Assembly (NCBI GenBank): GCA_036345935.2 | Contig: JADWOT020001368.1 | Span: 62,001-126,000, forward strand | Source of the DNA: Taenia hydatigena | Taxonomy: Eukaryota; Platyhelminthes; Cestoda; Cyclophyllidea; Taeniidae | DNA: 64,000 bases | Direction of reading: 5' to 3' | In this document: piece by piece, positions 1-14,313 of the stretch | How the letters are laid out: each line of letters begins with the position of its first letter | Position numbering within the stretch: position 1 is the stretch's first letter | Position numbers and translations under genes: made by a program | Notes under the pieces: model-generated | Seen by the model: only the letters and a program-made list of their open reading frames with translations | Database searches by the model: none | Told to the model about the DNA's origin: nothing

Positions 1-2389
1 TTTAAGAGAACAATGAGGACAAGGTCGCACATCTTAGTCAATTACTCTCCTACGCTTGAATGATCCCTGATCATTTGTAGTGTAAAAGATGCGGTGGAAG
101 AAGGATGACTAGTGGCCGGCAAGCAGGAAGTGCACACCTACAGGCACTTTAGTAGGTAGGTAGAAGTAGGCTCTGTGCTTGACTGAGTAGGTTTAGTACT
201 TTTGGTTCTCAGTGCTCTCACGATAGGGCGTCAAAGAGGACGTAAGTCAATGTGCTTAATCTCTGGTGGTGAATGAGTGGCATGCACATGAATGGATAGA
301 GCTCCAAAGCCGTATGGTAAAAAGGGAACCTGCCGGTATTGATGTCTTCTGATTCTACCTGGTCGAATCAGGATCAGACCTGCTGCTCTTACAGATTTCT
401 TTTTGCCTGCAATTTGAAAAGGACATGGCAGTTAGCACCCACTTGATACGACACAAATCTAAGGATCTACTAGTCGGAATTATCTAATTCTCCTGTCTCA
501 CCCTTGATTTCGCTTTGCATTGAGAGGTCAGCGATGATGAATTTATTGCCTGAATATTGGGCACTGCAGCGCAAAAGTAAAATGTGGTTGAGCGTAGCTG
601 TGCAGAGTGGCACAGACTATCTCACTGCAACGTAACCTGACGTAGAATGGCACAGTGTGACGCAGGAATGACAGAGCAGGGAGTCTCCTTTTATCATCTT
701 ATCGTGATGCCTCTGACATAAATCTTGTAGCCTTCACGACTTTAAGCAAATTAGGATTCAACCACTGCTGTTTTTCATAGCGAGTTAATGCAAAGACGAA
801 TAATTCTCACCACAATATACTGCCATGCTTTCATCCAATTTCATTCAACTTCTAGCATTTTGTAGGAGCGGCATATCTTGCCTCCTACTTCCTTACATTC
901 TTTGCCGTCACCATTCCTAGAGCCTACATTATGGTTAACATCTACACGTGCCATCATTAGCAGACCTTTATTGCATTAGTAATGTGGCTTCCATCTCATC
1001 TAGTTGTGATGAGCAGCGACTAACCAAGTGTAAGGTGTGCGTTTCGAATTAGGTTACTTCAAGCTGAGATAGTTTCCATTGATTAGAATGTAACTTGTTC
1101 CATGGGAGATAGAACTTGTGGTGTGTTCCGAGCTGCAGGATCAGCTCATGTGCTGGTGCTAGGTCTTTTTATAGAGGACGTAAGTCGAACAGTGTTTGCA
1201 TTTGTCGAGAGAATGTGTGCTCTGAGCTAGTGTAGCCATGAACACCGCACCCATTCGATTACCTCAAATAAGGAAACTCTCATTGTTCAATTCACTCGTT
1301 ATGGGAAAACAAAAAGCGAATATGTTAATAAAGCATCCAAGGTTTAAATTGAGTTCCTTAACTGACGTGGCTTAAGAACAAACTAGCTATTACAATGCAG
1401 ATCAGTCTCGGTTAATATAAACTAATTCGACAATCACATTGACGTATTCTATCTCATCTTCCAAAGGAAGCGAACTATATGTTTGTAAAGACAATTAAAT
1501 ACAATTTTTTAAAGCCGCCAAAGCCTTTGAAAATTTCCTTTTTTGCTACGACCTTTCATCGACCTTAGGATGTTTAATTTAGGAGCGACAAAGCAGTCGT
1601 TTATATTTCTTCGCATAGACAGTTTGCCAGCCTTTCTCCATGGAAAAACTGGTCTTCTATGCAAAATAGATGGTCAGAATACTAGCATGTAAAAGCGGCA
1701 AAGCAGACAGTGAGAAGATAAAGTGATTTAACCCGCATATTCTACAAACCTTACCTTAAATCCGAAAAAAATGTCAATTTCTCTACAGATGGAGGGAACC
1801 TACTAAAGACCGCGTAAAACAAGCGAGGGACTGAACAGCACCAAAAATGGGATGAAACACAATGGGGAGTTAAAACGGTTAGCGTAAACGCTCTGATCTG
1901 TATTACTTTCAGACCTTCTCGACTTTTAATCAAGCGTCGACCCAACCGTACAGACTACTGCCACTAAAAAGGCAGCTGTGACCAATATGGTCTCAAAGGG
2001 AAAAAGAAGAACAAAAAACACGCCATCTTTTGCATGGATGCCAAACTTTGCTTAAGATGTTCAGCAAAATGTCAGGTGTTTTTTGCGCATCCGGTGTTGG
2101 GGGATTTGACACAATCTAATATGGAGGGGTTTCAATAATGGATCATCAGTCACTAATCTACCTATACGCAAAGACAGAGAACTTTGATTGTTGGTATGCA
2201 GGACAACCATCCTATAATTCTGCAGAACAATACGGGTAAGGGATTTGCACAGCGTTGTATACGGCGATGCGTTCATAAGGACCACAGTCATGCAAAAACT
2301 TTTGCTTGTTCGAAAAGAAGTAGAATTCGTACCGGCGTTCTTCTGGTAGCAACAAAAGAGACAAGCTTTATGAACGGGATGGTTGGATG
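1..2389. other. Unassigned sequence, no gene recognised
   Basis: Only short frames are open on either strand, and none carries a recognisable motif. The one regularity seen is a 14-base word, AGAGGACGTAAGTC, at 235-248 and again at 1173-1186. Both copies contain a consensus 5' splice donor (GTAAGT). This is compatible with intronic or intergenic DNA and does not support a specific feature. Confidence 0.6.
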
Positions 2390-3846
2390 AATGAGACACC
2401 ATTGTCGCTGCCTTCTAAAAGAGGTGAAGTAGCGATAATGGAAAGGCCTTGGGTCTTCTCAGTAAAAATAGCATTCCAAGAGCCGTAGCGCCAGACTGGC
2501 CACATTTGAGGAAATAAAATGCAAAACGCCTTGAACAGAAGACAACCCTGAAACGTGCCAACGCCACACATGCCTGCAATCTGTTGAATTTGCGTTGCTT
2601 AATGCATAAAATGATCCTTGCCCATTCAAAAAGCGGCACACTGCAAGCGAAGAGGTTATTTAACAAACCAAATCTTGGAATGAACATGCGATTCTCCCCT
2701 AGCTTCCTATTTCTTAACAGTCACAAACACAGACTGCATCACAACACCAATCGCATTAAAACCGCGCTTGATAAACTTATTAATCAGTGTTGGTAAATAC
2801 GGCTACATTCAAGGTGTAATAGATCTTAGCTCATTCCTAACCTGCTATTTATATCTTCAATTATGGTCAATTTAGTGCCCCCAGGATTATAACTGAGCAG
2901 AGTCTGCAATACACGTAATAGGAAATCCAGCTAGGTACTAGAGCCTACTCGATATCACTAGCAATTCGGATCCTACTTTCCACCAGACTGTATGTGCTTT
3001 GAAGGGGTCATTAATCATTGTGAATGATGCCATTACCTATCAAAATCTGACAACCGCAATTATAAATGCATTTCAAATATTTTGTAATCTGATCCTTTTT
3101 AGCACCAATTTTTTATTACAGCTTTCTTCGCACACCATCGATAGTTAGCAAAACCTTAAGCATTTGACCAAACTTTATGCCTCGTAGCCTTAAGGAGAAT
3201 GATGAAAATAGAGCAAAGAAAATGATGCTAGGTAGAAGTACCTTCAACCCCGAAGTCATACCTGATGCAATTTTCTAATTTTAACCATATTCCAAATTCA
3301 TCAATTTTTTAAAGATTTTCGACTTCACAATGTTTGTGCAAGCATCGCTCAAATCCTAATCTTCAAATGTTATGAAGATCTGTGCTCAATTTTCGTCTGT
3401 CCTCGTTGGCTTTTTGAAGTCAACATATTCTCTGGGTCTACAGATCACCACTCGAGTATCGTAGTCAAGAAACTCTATAAATACGCGTAAATGAACAAAT
3501 CAGGCCATTGTGATGTACGCAACCGTCTAAAGACACATGCTACTCTGCTTTGTGTAGTCGTACTCGCTGCAAATCCAGACGCGTGAGAGCCGCAAATGGG
3601 GAGGATGTCCTCGTGTTCCATGCAGTGTCATTTGCATGAAAGGGATAGCAGATGATTGCAAAGGTATGAGGGTGTGTTAAATGTAAAGTTTTGAAAAGCA
3701 GGATATTTGCGACTCCGGACATAGAAAGCTGGAACCGTTGTCATTGCAAGATTAGAAAGCAGAAAATGAGTGCGAGTCTGATGGAGAGGCACGAACCAGT
3801 GACGAGCAAAATGAGAGAAAATGTGCACGATCACCCTTTGTCGTGT

Positions 3847-4313
3847 TGACGGAACCGCCATTCATCCTAGTTTACTATTGACCTTTTAGTTCCAGCAGCT
3901 GCTACCAACGATGCAACTATGATCCTGGAACGGTTCGGTGAAACATCCGCCAGCTAGACACTTCGTAAAGTCATAAATATCCTTGCATATTCCTTTATTA
4001 TCCACCCCTGTAGTGGCAGTATCCACCGTAGCAGGCCTGATAATCAAAGGCTTTACTACCCTACGCTTCCAGGGTCCTCCTCTGTGTAAACACAGTCCCC
4101 AAAATCATGTCCAAGAACACGAGTAGTTACAGACTTCACCTTGACAACCGTAGCCGATATTTGCACCAGAATGTCACACAGAGAAGGATGTTGGTCGCTT
4201 TGGATAACCCAAGTCACTAGGAGAGAGCTGCACATAGTGGCAGAGATGGTCTGCGTGGAAACTTGAATCGCCTTCTCCAAAAGTCGATAAAAGAGCATAC
4301 CGAAATCGAAAAA
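3847..4313 (-). repeat. Near-identical core of inverted repeat 1, copy A
   Basis: Against 39724-40190 I find two substitutions and no gaps in 467 aligned bases, whereas the flanking arms differ at 10-20% of positions. The core contains an 80-codon frame (4056-4298, minus) that differs at two residues from its partner, and, in another frame, the cysteine-rich segment listed separately. Identity extends beyond both frames, so protein selection alone does not explain it. Recent gene conversion between the arms is the simplest reading. Confidence 0.88.
3886..4104 (-). CDS. Candidate cysteine-rich terminal exon (copy A)
   Basis: This is the inverted duplicate of the 39933-40151 segment. I saw no base difference between them over these 219 positions, so it encodes the same 72 residues, ends in the same TAA and has the same possible acceptor. 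No upstream exon was identified near either copy. If it is a gene it would be a two-copy family maintained by conversion. If not, it is simply carried along in the repeat. Confidence 0.28.
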   Translation of the reverse strand, partial: FWGLCLHRGGPWKRRVVKPLIIRPATVDTATTGVDNKGICKDIYDFTKCLAGGCFTEPFQDHSCIVGSSCWN

Positions 4314-7300
4314 CCATCACGACATCGCGGTAGGACCGTTGTTGTTATTTGTGCCAAGCTGTCTCTTAGTAGGTCGGTTTAGTACTCTGAAACAGCTAGC
4401 ATCTCTCTCACGTCAACAATCTGTCACATTCTGGCTAATAATTCGGACTAGCTCGATCTATGCTCATAAATCCGAAAATGCAATTATTCTAAATCCGATT
4501 AGTTTTAACCACTAGCCAAGGACAAATATCTGGCAAACAATATGCGAATACCGAAAAGTAGAGAGTCTTGTTCCTGTTTAAAGGTTTTCCTTTCAAATAA
4601 CTGGTGGGATTATTACAATTGGATTGGCAGGCCGAAAGCCTAGCGATTTATCTTTTCTTGCGATTCGGACAAAAGTGGAGTGTTTTTGCACTAGCTGAAA
4701 AGTACTTACAACATTTGTGGTGGACAAAAGGTCCAATCAATTAGATTCTGTTTCCTTAGCGTAATTGAGAATCCCAATCTACGTAATGGTGCGCATCGAA
4801 TTTGTACAACCTCTCGCTTAATGGGTAAGTGAAGGATAAAGTTGGACGAGCTGGATTTTTTAAAGCAACCTCATGAAACATGCCCGCAGCAAATTATATC
4901 TAAATAAGCAAACTGGAATGCGATCAGGCGTTAGTCTAGGAACTGCAACGAATATGCTGAGCCATTCCTTTTAACGCGTTTTTATCATCGGCGAATAATT
5001 AGATTACTCGCCTCATTAACTGCACAAGGTTTAGTAAAACTGGTCCAATATTCTCGAGGTGGACATAAGTGCAAACATCGAGGAGGTAATACCGAGGTAA
5101 TACGCATAAGTCCTCTTTCAATAAGGCGCCATCTTCTCGTGCATACGAAATGCATAATTAGACTTGGCTGCTGTGCTGGAGTACCTGGCTGTCGAGGTGG
5201 TAGAGGTGCCAGGTAATGCGGCGTGAGGCAACAAGATGTGCGTCATATTTCGTCACCTGTAGTTGGCCGTTCGCAACGGCGAGTTGTGGAACAAGATGTC
5301 GGGTGGTGTGACAACCATGCAGGATGGTGTGCAGCCCAAAATTTAGGCGGTACCTCTGCCGAAGAGGACAAAGAAGCTGGTGGGCAGTGAAGAGTAGGCC
5401 GACCAAGTGCCTCCCCACAGGCAGACTAACTGACCAAGTTTGCAACTACGAGTGCGGTAATGGCCCTCTTGAGCGTCAACACAAGGTGGATAGTTGACTA
5501 CTGGATGTGTCGGTCGATTGGCTGACATTTGGGTGTTGGTCGGTTTTACTGTCTTAGATGTAGAAGCCGCAGTGTTGAGCGGTGGTGCTACGACACGCAG
5601 AATTACCACGGGAATTCGGATGGAGTGCAGCGCATTTCCTTCTTCTCTTACACGCACTTGTACGTCACATTGGTGGACTAGTGGTGGAATGGACTGCCAT
5701 GGCGCGAGAATTTGACGCGACAAGTTGGACAAATTGAGCACAACCGATAGCCATGCCGGTGGCGGCGGTTGTCTATGACGGTGTGCGTCTACACAAGAGA
5801 TGTTTAGATGTGTGCACAAGAGTGGGTGAGAGATCAAGGCATGTGAATGAGACGCCCTTTTGCGAGAGCACTGTGAGTCACTCAATAGCATAAAGCCTAC
5901 TCCTCTTCACTCTTTCCTTTTCACTGTCGACCCAACCATCGTAAGCGCCCTTACACGCCCCATTACTATATCCACTTCCTGTCATTGCTCTGTCCTGTCC
6001 TCACCTACACCTAGACATAGGCACTGCCAGAACCAACAGTAGCAACCTGAGAACATGGCGACAGTGGATACGAGCCAGAGGTGGTAGTAGGAATGTGTAT
6101 TTCTGCCACACAACCAAGAATGAAGGTGGAGGTTGCAGTGACCCTCAACAAGGCCGTGGGATGCATTTACTCGCTCACTCTGCACTCTACACCCATTCCA
6201 TTTACTTGGAGCTGGTGCACTTGCACTAGACACAGCAGTCTGAACCGCTCTGCTCGTGAATGTCGACTTCTTCTTGCAATGCGCTAACCGGCTCGACTTG
6301 GTGGCAATACCTTCGAAGATGTCGATCACGACAGGTCCAATGGCCTACAACACTTTCGACGAGATACTCGTGTCCGGATGCACCTGGCGCAACAATTTGT
6401 AGACATGGATGCCGTAGGTCTCCTTCCTCCTCTTCGCCTAGTCCATCTTCGGCATCTTCACCTTAGACGCCCCCTTTGTGGCTTTGCTTGACTACTTTAG
6501 AGCCAGATATTGCTTGCTCCCTTATGTTTCCCTGTTTCGTAAAAGGTACTGCTATGGTCCTTCCAAATGGGCAACAATAACCGCATCGCAGAGGTTTCAT
6601 GACCTCTGTCGCTGATGTTACGCTTACACGCCAATTAAATAAGAACTTAAAAATTTCGTGCAAATTTTTTACAATCGAACAAGCCACATTTAAGTTTGCA
6701 ACGCCACTGATTCTTACACGAAACACACCATGTCAAAACATCGCACCCACATATGATCCCACGTTGCATACACTGACTAGACACATTGCCTACTTCTCCA
6801 TTCACTCGTAGACCCACAAGCCCGCTGTTGTCCGTACCACATCCGCCATCAAGTTTTGCCACATCTAGGGTAGTTTTAATGCGGTATTTTAACGAAACCG
6901 CTGTCTCTTTCACCACAACACTCACGAATGACCACTCCCATCACCACCACATCCTATATAGTCGGGCCAGAACTCGGCTGCATCCATATATAGCAACTCA
7001 CAATTGCATGAAATCAGTGGGCATACCACGTAGTCAACAGCATTGAAAAGAAGCGGTTGTAACACAGGAAAGGTTAAGCATTACTTTACAAGAAAAATGC
7101 TGTCGAAACGAGCTAGTGCACTGTTGGGTGAGATCTCGGCTACGCCTTTCATTAAAGCGGTAGAACACCTGCACTTGAGTGCCCGAGAATGAGAAACAGC
7201 AACGCAGTCAATACAGACAGAGTTAACCCCCTTTCTTCAAATCAACTCCGGATCAAACGCTAGCTGTCAGCAAAATAATCAAGCTTCTGTTAAATGATAG

Positions 7301-9689
7301 CTTAAGCCCACACTTGACCAGACAATCGACCCCGAAAATGGCTACCTAGAAAGCTTCCTCGGTTGGACATTTATATCACTGACTAACATGCTTGCATTAG
7401 GTAGAGGCGCTGGTGGTATAGAGGACATTCTAAGCTCATTTTAAGCATTACAGGATGAAACTCTCGTGCTTATTATTATGCTCCGACGAAAGAATAGCTC
7501 CTATTGAGATAAGACTTCACCCTGGGAATAGGTGATCATTGGGCCCTTCAGAATGAATCATTCATTCTTTTGTATCTATTGTTTTTACCTTTGGGCTGTT
7601 CTATTTTTCCATTCTGTTACTTTCAGTGCCATTTTCGACGAGATAAAGCAGGGTTCAGGTAAATTATGGTAGCGCAGCATAGACAGAGGAGACCTCATTT
7701 AGTTTCAACGATGCACATGACGCAATATTAGCGTTTGCGGGCAGTCTACTTTCTGCTGAATATAAAACACAGTCTTCATCCTCATTTATGCAATTAAATT
7801 TTAAAATAAACTAGCAAAAACGAAAAAAAACTTACATGCTTGTTAACGCATGTTGCCGATTGGGTCTCCATTCCAGCTGTTACATTTCACTCATTCGCAT
7901 AGACAACACAGAATATCGCCCCTTGTTCCTTCGCTATTGTAGCTAAAAAAGTAGCGCCTACGAATGAAGGAACTGACATTAAGTTTTCTCCTGCCGGCAT
8001 CTCAGTAGGTAGCATCATACTTCATGACTATCATAATCTTTATATAAATACCTGATGACGAATTATCCTTCTTCTGAGACGGGTGCATATTCGCGTTCTA
8101 TAGTGATTTGCAACTTCAACTAAAGGAAAGTTGCGCATTATTGTGTGTCTACGTAATGGGCATGGCATGGAGATGTTTTAAAAGAACAAAGGATGGACAT
8201 TAGCAATGCGGTAAGTAAAAGTCCAGTTGGAATCCAAGTTGCGAGGTTATAACAGGTCGACGTGCTTATCTTCATTCTCGAGAGTGCAATGGAGTATGAG
8301 GCCGAATGGGTGGGGTCTGGGATGGGCTGAAGTGGTAAAAGGAAAGAGGAAACAGGAGCATTGGCACGGAACGAGGCAGAAAGCAGAAAAATGCAATACG
8401 ATCATTAGCAAAGTTCGGTTCAGTCTAATCTAAGTTCAGGCCTACCATTGGCAATAAACATGGCAAGCATGCAATGGGTAATAGACATGGACAGTCAAAA
8501 CATGGGTGGAACGCACCAAAATGGCATCGATGAAGTCTGACTCAGGAGGAGAGGGAGATGGACAAATTGTAAATTTCACTTTGGAGGATGTCAATTTGTG
8601 AAAACAAAATGGGAGATGGAGAAGGAACCAGTTCTAGCCTCACTAAAAAGCAATGAAGGAAGGTAGATACATGGGTATGCATCTGCGAATCTGTAATGGT
8701 TAGGCGAATTTGACAAAAAAGCTGTGGTGGGAGGTAGTCGCTAGACTAAAGGCGGGGTCAACAATGTCGTAGATTGAACTGAGCGCATCGATTGCGTGCA
8801 AATCACTTTTAAACGGTAGCGCAGGAACGGTTAATAAAACAACAAGGGATGTTTAGTGGGTAATTTTGGTTGACGCACAACTGGTGGGCGAAACACGGGC
8901 ACTTGCAACTTAAGTGCATTGAGAATCCCACAATTTGCAACTCAGCATGTCACAAACTTCATGAGCTGAATTGTCTAACAGCATCGATTACAGAATTTTA
9001 TGGAACTCTTAATTGTGTCAATCCCATTAGCTTGCGTAAGTGGGTAAAATCAGCTTCTTAGACTTCTCCGAAAACAAAGAGCTTAGCGAACAGAGTAGAC
9101 TAGCAGTCACGGCTACATGGAAAAGGAAAAGGACAAGAAAAATCCAACCGCTATCACCTTAATCACACCGGGATAAAATTGGCTGATCCTAATGAATTTG
9201 TTTAAGATGATTAACTGAAAACATTGTTACGAAAATTTCGTTGCATTTTACTGCAAACATTAAAATAGCCAGTTTATCCGAATGATTGAAGCAAGATTAA
9301 AGAATGGAAGAGTTCTAAATGATGATGGCTTATTCCACTACAATCCATCTGCATCGAGGTCTTGTAATCGAATGTAGGTTAATAAAAGTTAGAGATGCAT
9401 GCTTGCCACCTGATGAAGGCATTATCGCGGCCACAACCACTGTCAAGGTACGTCGTCTTGACAGCTTAAACCAAAATCATTCAACCGGAGTGCTTCATCA
9501 GTTCTGGTTGCTCAAAACTACTCGTCTGGGAAACAAGCTTTGGATCAAAATTAAGATGGCTTTCGATAAATGAAAGTAATTTTGTGAAATTCGGTCATGT
9601 GAGGCAATTCTGCTTGCGTGTCTGACTTTCTAATAATGACGAATCAAATGGGAGACAACGCGTGGGAGGTGAGGTTCCTATTATTCTAA

Positions 9690-9709
9690 CCCATCCCACC
9701 CACTCACCC
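9690..9709 (-). other. Potential G-quadruplex
   Basis: On the minus strand there are four GGG runs with loops TGAGT, T and AT. This meets the usual four-run pattern. No gene was identified nearby. Confidence 0.5.
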
Positions 9710-10654
9710 TCCTCTCCTTCCCAACTGCACACCATCGCACCCAAAAACTGCGCGGGCAAATGCGGCGGTGGTATCATTACCTTATCACTCAGACCTGTCT
9801 AAATGCCATTACTGTCTTCTACAGCAGCTGATGCTGGCAGCAGAGGTGGGCGACTGCAATGATCACAATGCTGCAAGGGAAGAAGGGCAGATGCATTAGA
9901 TATTGGTGTTGATTGGTGGTGGTGCAGAAGAAATGGCACGAAGACTACTATGGAAACCTAGTAGTGTGAGGGTGGAGCGTCTGACTCTAGATGTATGTTC
10001 AAATCACGTCGAGATCAGCACGCTTCATCCCCCTGCCTTACCCTTCTACTCCGCTATGCCGCCTTCAAAACTCACTGCAATTACTTCCTGCCTGCCTACT
10101 CTGTGTCAGCCAATAGAGCTCAAAGCAGGAGGAGGACGAGTAGAAGGTGAAGTAGGAGAAATTGGCTTACGAGTACAGAGAATTATTGCGGCAAGTAGGA
10201 ACGAAATATGTTTGCCATAATATGACTTGATCGTGGCCAGCAAGAATGAATTAATTGGAGATAAGGCTTCCAAACAGTAGAGACAAATCCCAACTACGCG
10301 CAAAGCATCGGGAGGCAAGGGAAGGGAAGCATAAGCCATGCAATCATAGCTGCATGGAGACATCCTGGGTAGGAACCAAATGCGCTATTACGCGCTCCTA
10401 CTTCCTTCACCCGTTCCTGTTGCCAGCCTCTCTCCCTCGACCAGTGGAATCGTGCGTTGCTCCAGTGGACAGGAAAGGACAGGAAGACAAGTGCTTAGCA
10501 GTCTTCGTAGCTCCGACGTTAGAACAGTTGTGGACTAGGTGAGTTTTGCCTACCTCATCGCCTCTGCTTCACCATGTCTTGTTCCCTCATCGGCTTTCCG
10601 CTCCAGCGTCGTGAAATCACACCACATCAATCCTGATGGTGCAAAAGTGTAAGT

Positions 10655-10668
10655 GGGTGGGTGGGTGG
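10655..10668 (+). repeat. GGGT tandem tract
   Basis: Three GGG runs and a final GG are separated by single T residues. This is a short tandem tract that falls just short of a full G-quadruplex motif. Confidence 0.6.
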
Positions 10669-13600
10669 CTTATTCAATGCTATTTTGTTTTTACACAAAA
10701 AGTAAGTGCACAAAGAAGCTGACATTTAGTACTTTCATTTAAATAAAGTCTAAGCTGTACACTTGAGGTTCTAAAGCATTTCAAGACATAATATTTCAGG
10801 GGTAGTAATGATAAGGTTAAGAATGTTTTATCAGCGGTTGCCCGCTAGCAGCAATTCCATGATACAAAAAGCACAACACCGTTCACACATTTCGCACACA
10901 CCCAATTTATTTATGTCTTGTATTCGTTATGATGGATGCTGCTTAGAGCATCCGTATGCATTTATTACTCATTCATTCAAGTCAGCAATCGTATAATGAA
11001 TGCTTTACATTAGTATTAGTCTTAGTTGAATTGCAAGACGAAATGACCCTGTGTGTGTTTTGTGCAAATCCGCTAAGGTTTAATTAGTCCGTGGTCTTAC
11101 AAACATCCTCTAGTTGATGATCGTACCTTATTGTTTATCGAACTGCTAAACAGTTTCAGAATGTAACAACAGGATTGAAATGCATGCCAGAATACATCTT
11201 TTAAGGGAGAGGCGATCAGTGGTCACGAATAGGTTAGTGGAAGGAGCATCATCCGCGACTGAGAATGAAGCTAGTCTGAATGAGCTCAGCCTCGATCACT
11301 GTTTCCCCTGCCTATGTGATCATTGCACTCAATGCGAAGGTCTAAGGTCTAAGTCAATCGTAATGCACTGACAGCTGAGATAGTGGATCACCACCCTTTG
11401 CAGAACCCCTTACCCAGCCACGGTTCGTCCGAATTACATGATGCATCGCTAAAAAATATTCAGTGCATCAAATTCGAGCTTTTGTGGGAATTTGTCTCTA
11501 CATTGTGGTGTCGATGCCCTAAATGGGGTACAGAAACCAGGTTATTGGCACACCCTGACGGAGGTTGCGTGAAGTAAGTAAAATTCACTTACCCGTAGCT
11601 GAGCCAGAGTAGCCATGTCCGAGACGTGCGTGTGCATGTGATGATTGGACCTTACTCGTTGCACCTGAAAATGAAAGAGATGAAGCAACATAAAATAAGA
11701 CAAATTGAAATTAAACCGAAACATTGTATCCTGTAAAACCGAGAATGTTTTTGAAGTGAAATCTGATATAAATAAGGCAAAAAACGGTTAAGCTACCCCG
11801 TGATTTTCGTTTGAATTCACTACGTGATCAAAAGCTGGTTATTAATGACGACAGCAGTGAACAATTCAGACAACCATTAGCTCATCATTCGCTTCCTTCG
11901 GTCTAAACTGCTTGGGCAGGTGTGCCTTCTATCAGTGCGTGAGCTTTCTTGAGGTATATATGCCTCAACACTTCCCAGTCTACTCATTTATTTTGTATCG
12001 AATGCACACACTCAAGCCACACGAGTAGTTATTGCCGTGTGACTGATGCATGGCATGCTTGTAGGAATGCATGCGATTTCTGGTGATACTCAATTGTTGA
12101 TATCGTCATGTATGAAAAGATTTATTCTTTAGCACTGTGCTTGTCGGAAAAGCTGCCATAAAATTACGCATTTTCGTGCCTTTGTTTTGTATTTACCAGC
12201 AAAATTAACACCCCTGCGAAGATATACTGCCCAATGTAGCTACACGGAAGGAGTGAATGAATTCTAAGAGTAGCCCGTAAAAGGACATAACGACTTGTAA
12301 CATAAGTGGCATAGTTAGACCATGTCCATGCATGCCAAACTAATTACCTCTTTCCGTCAACTTTTAGCTATGCTCACGTTTTGGACCGTGAACCATAAAG
12401 TTTGCCGCATTTTGCAATTAATAGCAAGCGATTCAAAAATAAGCTTGTCAGAATGATTCGCCTCCTGGAAGCGGTAATATTTTACCCAATCCTCGACAAT
12501 TTGATCGATGCATGTTAGACAAGTCTATCTGACAACGGCAATTTGAGGAACCATGAGATTGCCCATTAGCTGCATGCAGACAATGGTATAAATGCCATTG
12601 TTGCAGCAAGATTTTACTGTATATAAAAGCTTCTGAGGTCCTTTTTTATTTTATTGCATATGCAATGGGCAGGCAATGCGTTGACGCCTCCCTGGTGCCA
12701 ATTATTTAGGCCCCGCATCTTCGATACACATCAAACCTATGCTGGCTTGCTCTGATAATGGCTATTTCGAAACGGTTCACAACGCAAAATCACCGATGCA
12801 TCACACGGAATGGCTTTAGAGGTATGCAGCTACCCTAACGCCTTTAGCATGGTTAATCTTCACACGGCTAACTGAGCATGAGGTGGATTCTCTTTAAATG
12901 TTACTTATTTACTTCTAGATAGCAGTGCATTTAAAATGGATAGCGCTGCACAAATGTCTCTGCCAGTTACTTTTCCCACTACCTTCAACTAATTCCATTC
13001 GAAATGATTCCAAAGCTCTGCCATAAAAGGAGGAGCAGTTGGATCCCAATCTACGCTTGCTAATCGCGCTTGAACCCGAGCGACTCTACAGAATTATAGA
13101 TTTCGGTCTGTTTCCAGCTCCCATCCTTACATGGTGTCAAGTGAGGAATGTAGGTTTTGTTTTGAAGTCCCAAAATTTGTATTTGCTAATCGATCTCCAA
13201 CAAACAAGAAACAGTCGTGCTCGTAGCCTGCTTGCCTAAAAGGGTGTTGTTGTGCTAAAAGTGTGGACTACATTACCGGTCGAATTAGACTTTCGAAGAA
13301 ACGTTGTACGCATTGTGAGTACGACTGCATAATCCGTCTAGTAAATTCTTCACAAGTCAGCTTGGGGTCTTCCGCGGCCCATCAGGCACTAGTTATTGCA
13401 GTCGCTTTCAACAGCAGGGAATAGGTTGAACAAGATGAAATGTCTCTCAACATTTCTTAAGGGCCATGGTAACTTCAACACTTCACTGCTGGTTATCGAC
13501 CAAAACGACTTCATTAGCTGGCCAAAAACGATGAATTGGGATCGGCGAGACGTGAATTGCGCAATAATGAAGCATGGTCAGAAGTACATCTTTGTACCAC

Positions 13601-14241
13601 ATAAGAGATAGAAAATGAAAAAAGCCTTAACGCTTTCAAAAGCAGTGGAGCGTTTTTCTCCTTTACTGCCAATTTGATTGATTGGGTAATTTAGTAAGTA
13701 AAAACCTTAAAAAGTCCATGCAAATGCCAGTATAAGGCTTAGCATGGTATTTAAATTGTTCACTTCTGTGGAACATTGTGGGAACCGGAAAGACTTCCAT
13801 GGCACAAATTTAGCCCTCCGAACAAGCAAAGCAGAGGCCGATGTGATATCCCTTCGTCACAAGCGTCCATTTTCTGGGCTGCTAATAATAAGTTTTGCGA
13901 TTTCGAAACGAGCAATCGCTGTTTTTGCTGAGAGAAGGACGCGGCACATGAGGTCTAACTAAAAATGCTGAGTGTCAGGATCACTTAGCAAACCACCACT
14001 CATCTTCTTTGCCCGTCGTCACCGGCTGGAGCGCCCGCTTCATAAGGCCTCTACGCAAACAGTCATAACCACTACCACGGCGTCATCGAAAGTAGAAGTA
14101 TTTCGCACATACAGAAATGTTGAAACAATCGCATTACAGCTGCAAAGAATGGACTGATAGAAGAAGGAGGTGTGCTGCTTGACTGCAGCGGATGGTAGTG
14201 ATAAGAAGAAAATGGAGTTTAAGGTGAAAGCAATGAGTGCT

Positions 14242-14313
14242 GTTCTCGTGGCCTAATGGATAAGGCCTCCAACTTTGGATCAGGAAACCACGGGTTCAAA
14301 TTTCGTCAGGACC
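14242..14313 (+). tRNA. tRNA-Arg-like remnant or SINE head (degenerate)
   Basis: The D-arm region TGGCCTAATGGATAAGGC matches the form typical of animal tRNA-Arg(TCG). The anticodon loop reads CTTTGGA where that tRNA has CTTCGGA, so the anticodon position is TTG, as expected from C-to-T decay of TCG. The T arm (ACGGG, loop TTCAAAT, TTCGT) still pairs with wobbles. The anticodon stem and acceptor stem contain mismatches. It is most likely a tRNA pseudogene or the promoter head of a tRNA-derived SINE. No second copy of the downstream sequence was noticed in the window. Confidence 0.55.

Larger units (their letters stand above)
2390..4585 (-). repeat. Long inverted repeat 1, copy A
   Basis: The reverse complement of this stretch aligns with 39462-42086 from end to end. 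The left edge is the shared word around GAGACACC (2395), which pairs with GGTGTCTC near 42072. The right edge lies near AAAAAGTAGAGAG (around 4555). By eye, identity is roughly 80% over most of the arm, 88-95% next to the core and about 99.6% within the 467-bp core at 3847-4313. No target-site duplication, terminal TG/CA or long reading frame was seen, so the class of element is unknown. Copy A lacks about 425 bp that copy B carries at 41170-41598. Confidence 0.9.
4586..14241. other. Unassigned sequence with compositional patches
   Basis: No gene or element is recognised. A GC-richer patch at about 5150-6480 keeps frames open on both strands (up to 182 codons at 5343-5891, minus), but overlapping frames are equally open and none shows a domain. 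A purine-rich patch covers about 8220-8730. Two G-run motifs within this interval are listed separately. The remainder looks like unique intergenic or intronic DNA. Confidence 0.55.

Noticed and set aside
5343..5891. 182-codon minus-strand frame, the longest in the window
   Set aside because: Lies in a GC-richer patch where the other minus frame and a plus frame are also open. No domain, no convincing splice context, and the length is expected by chance in 64 kb.
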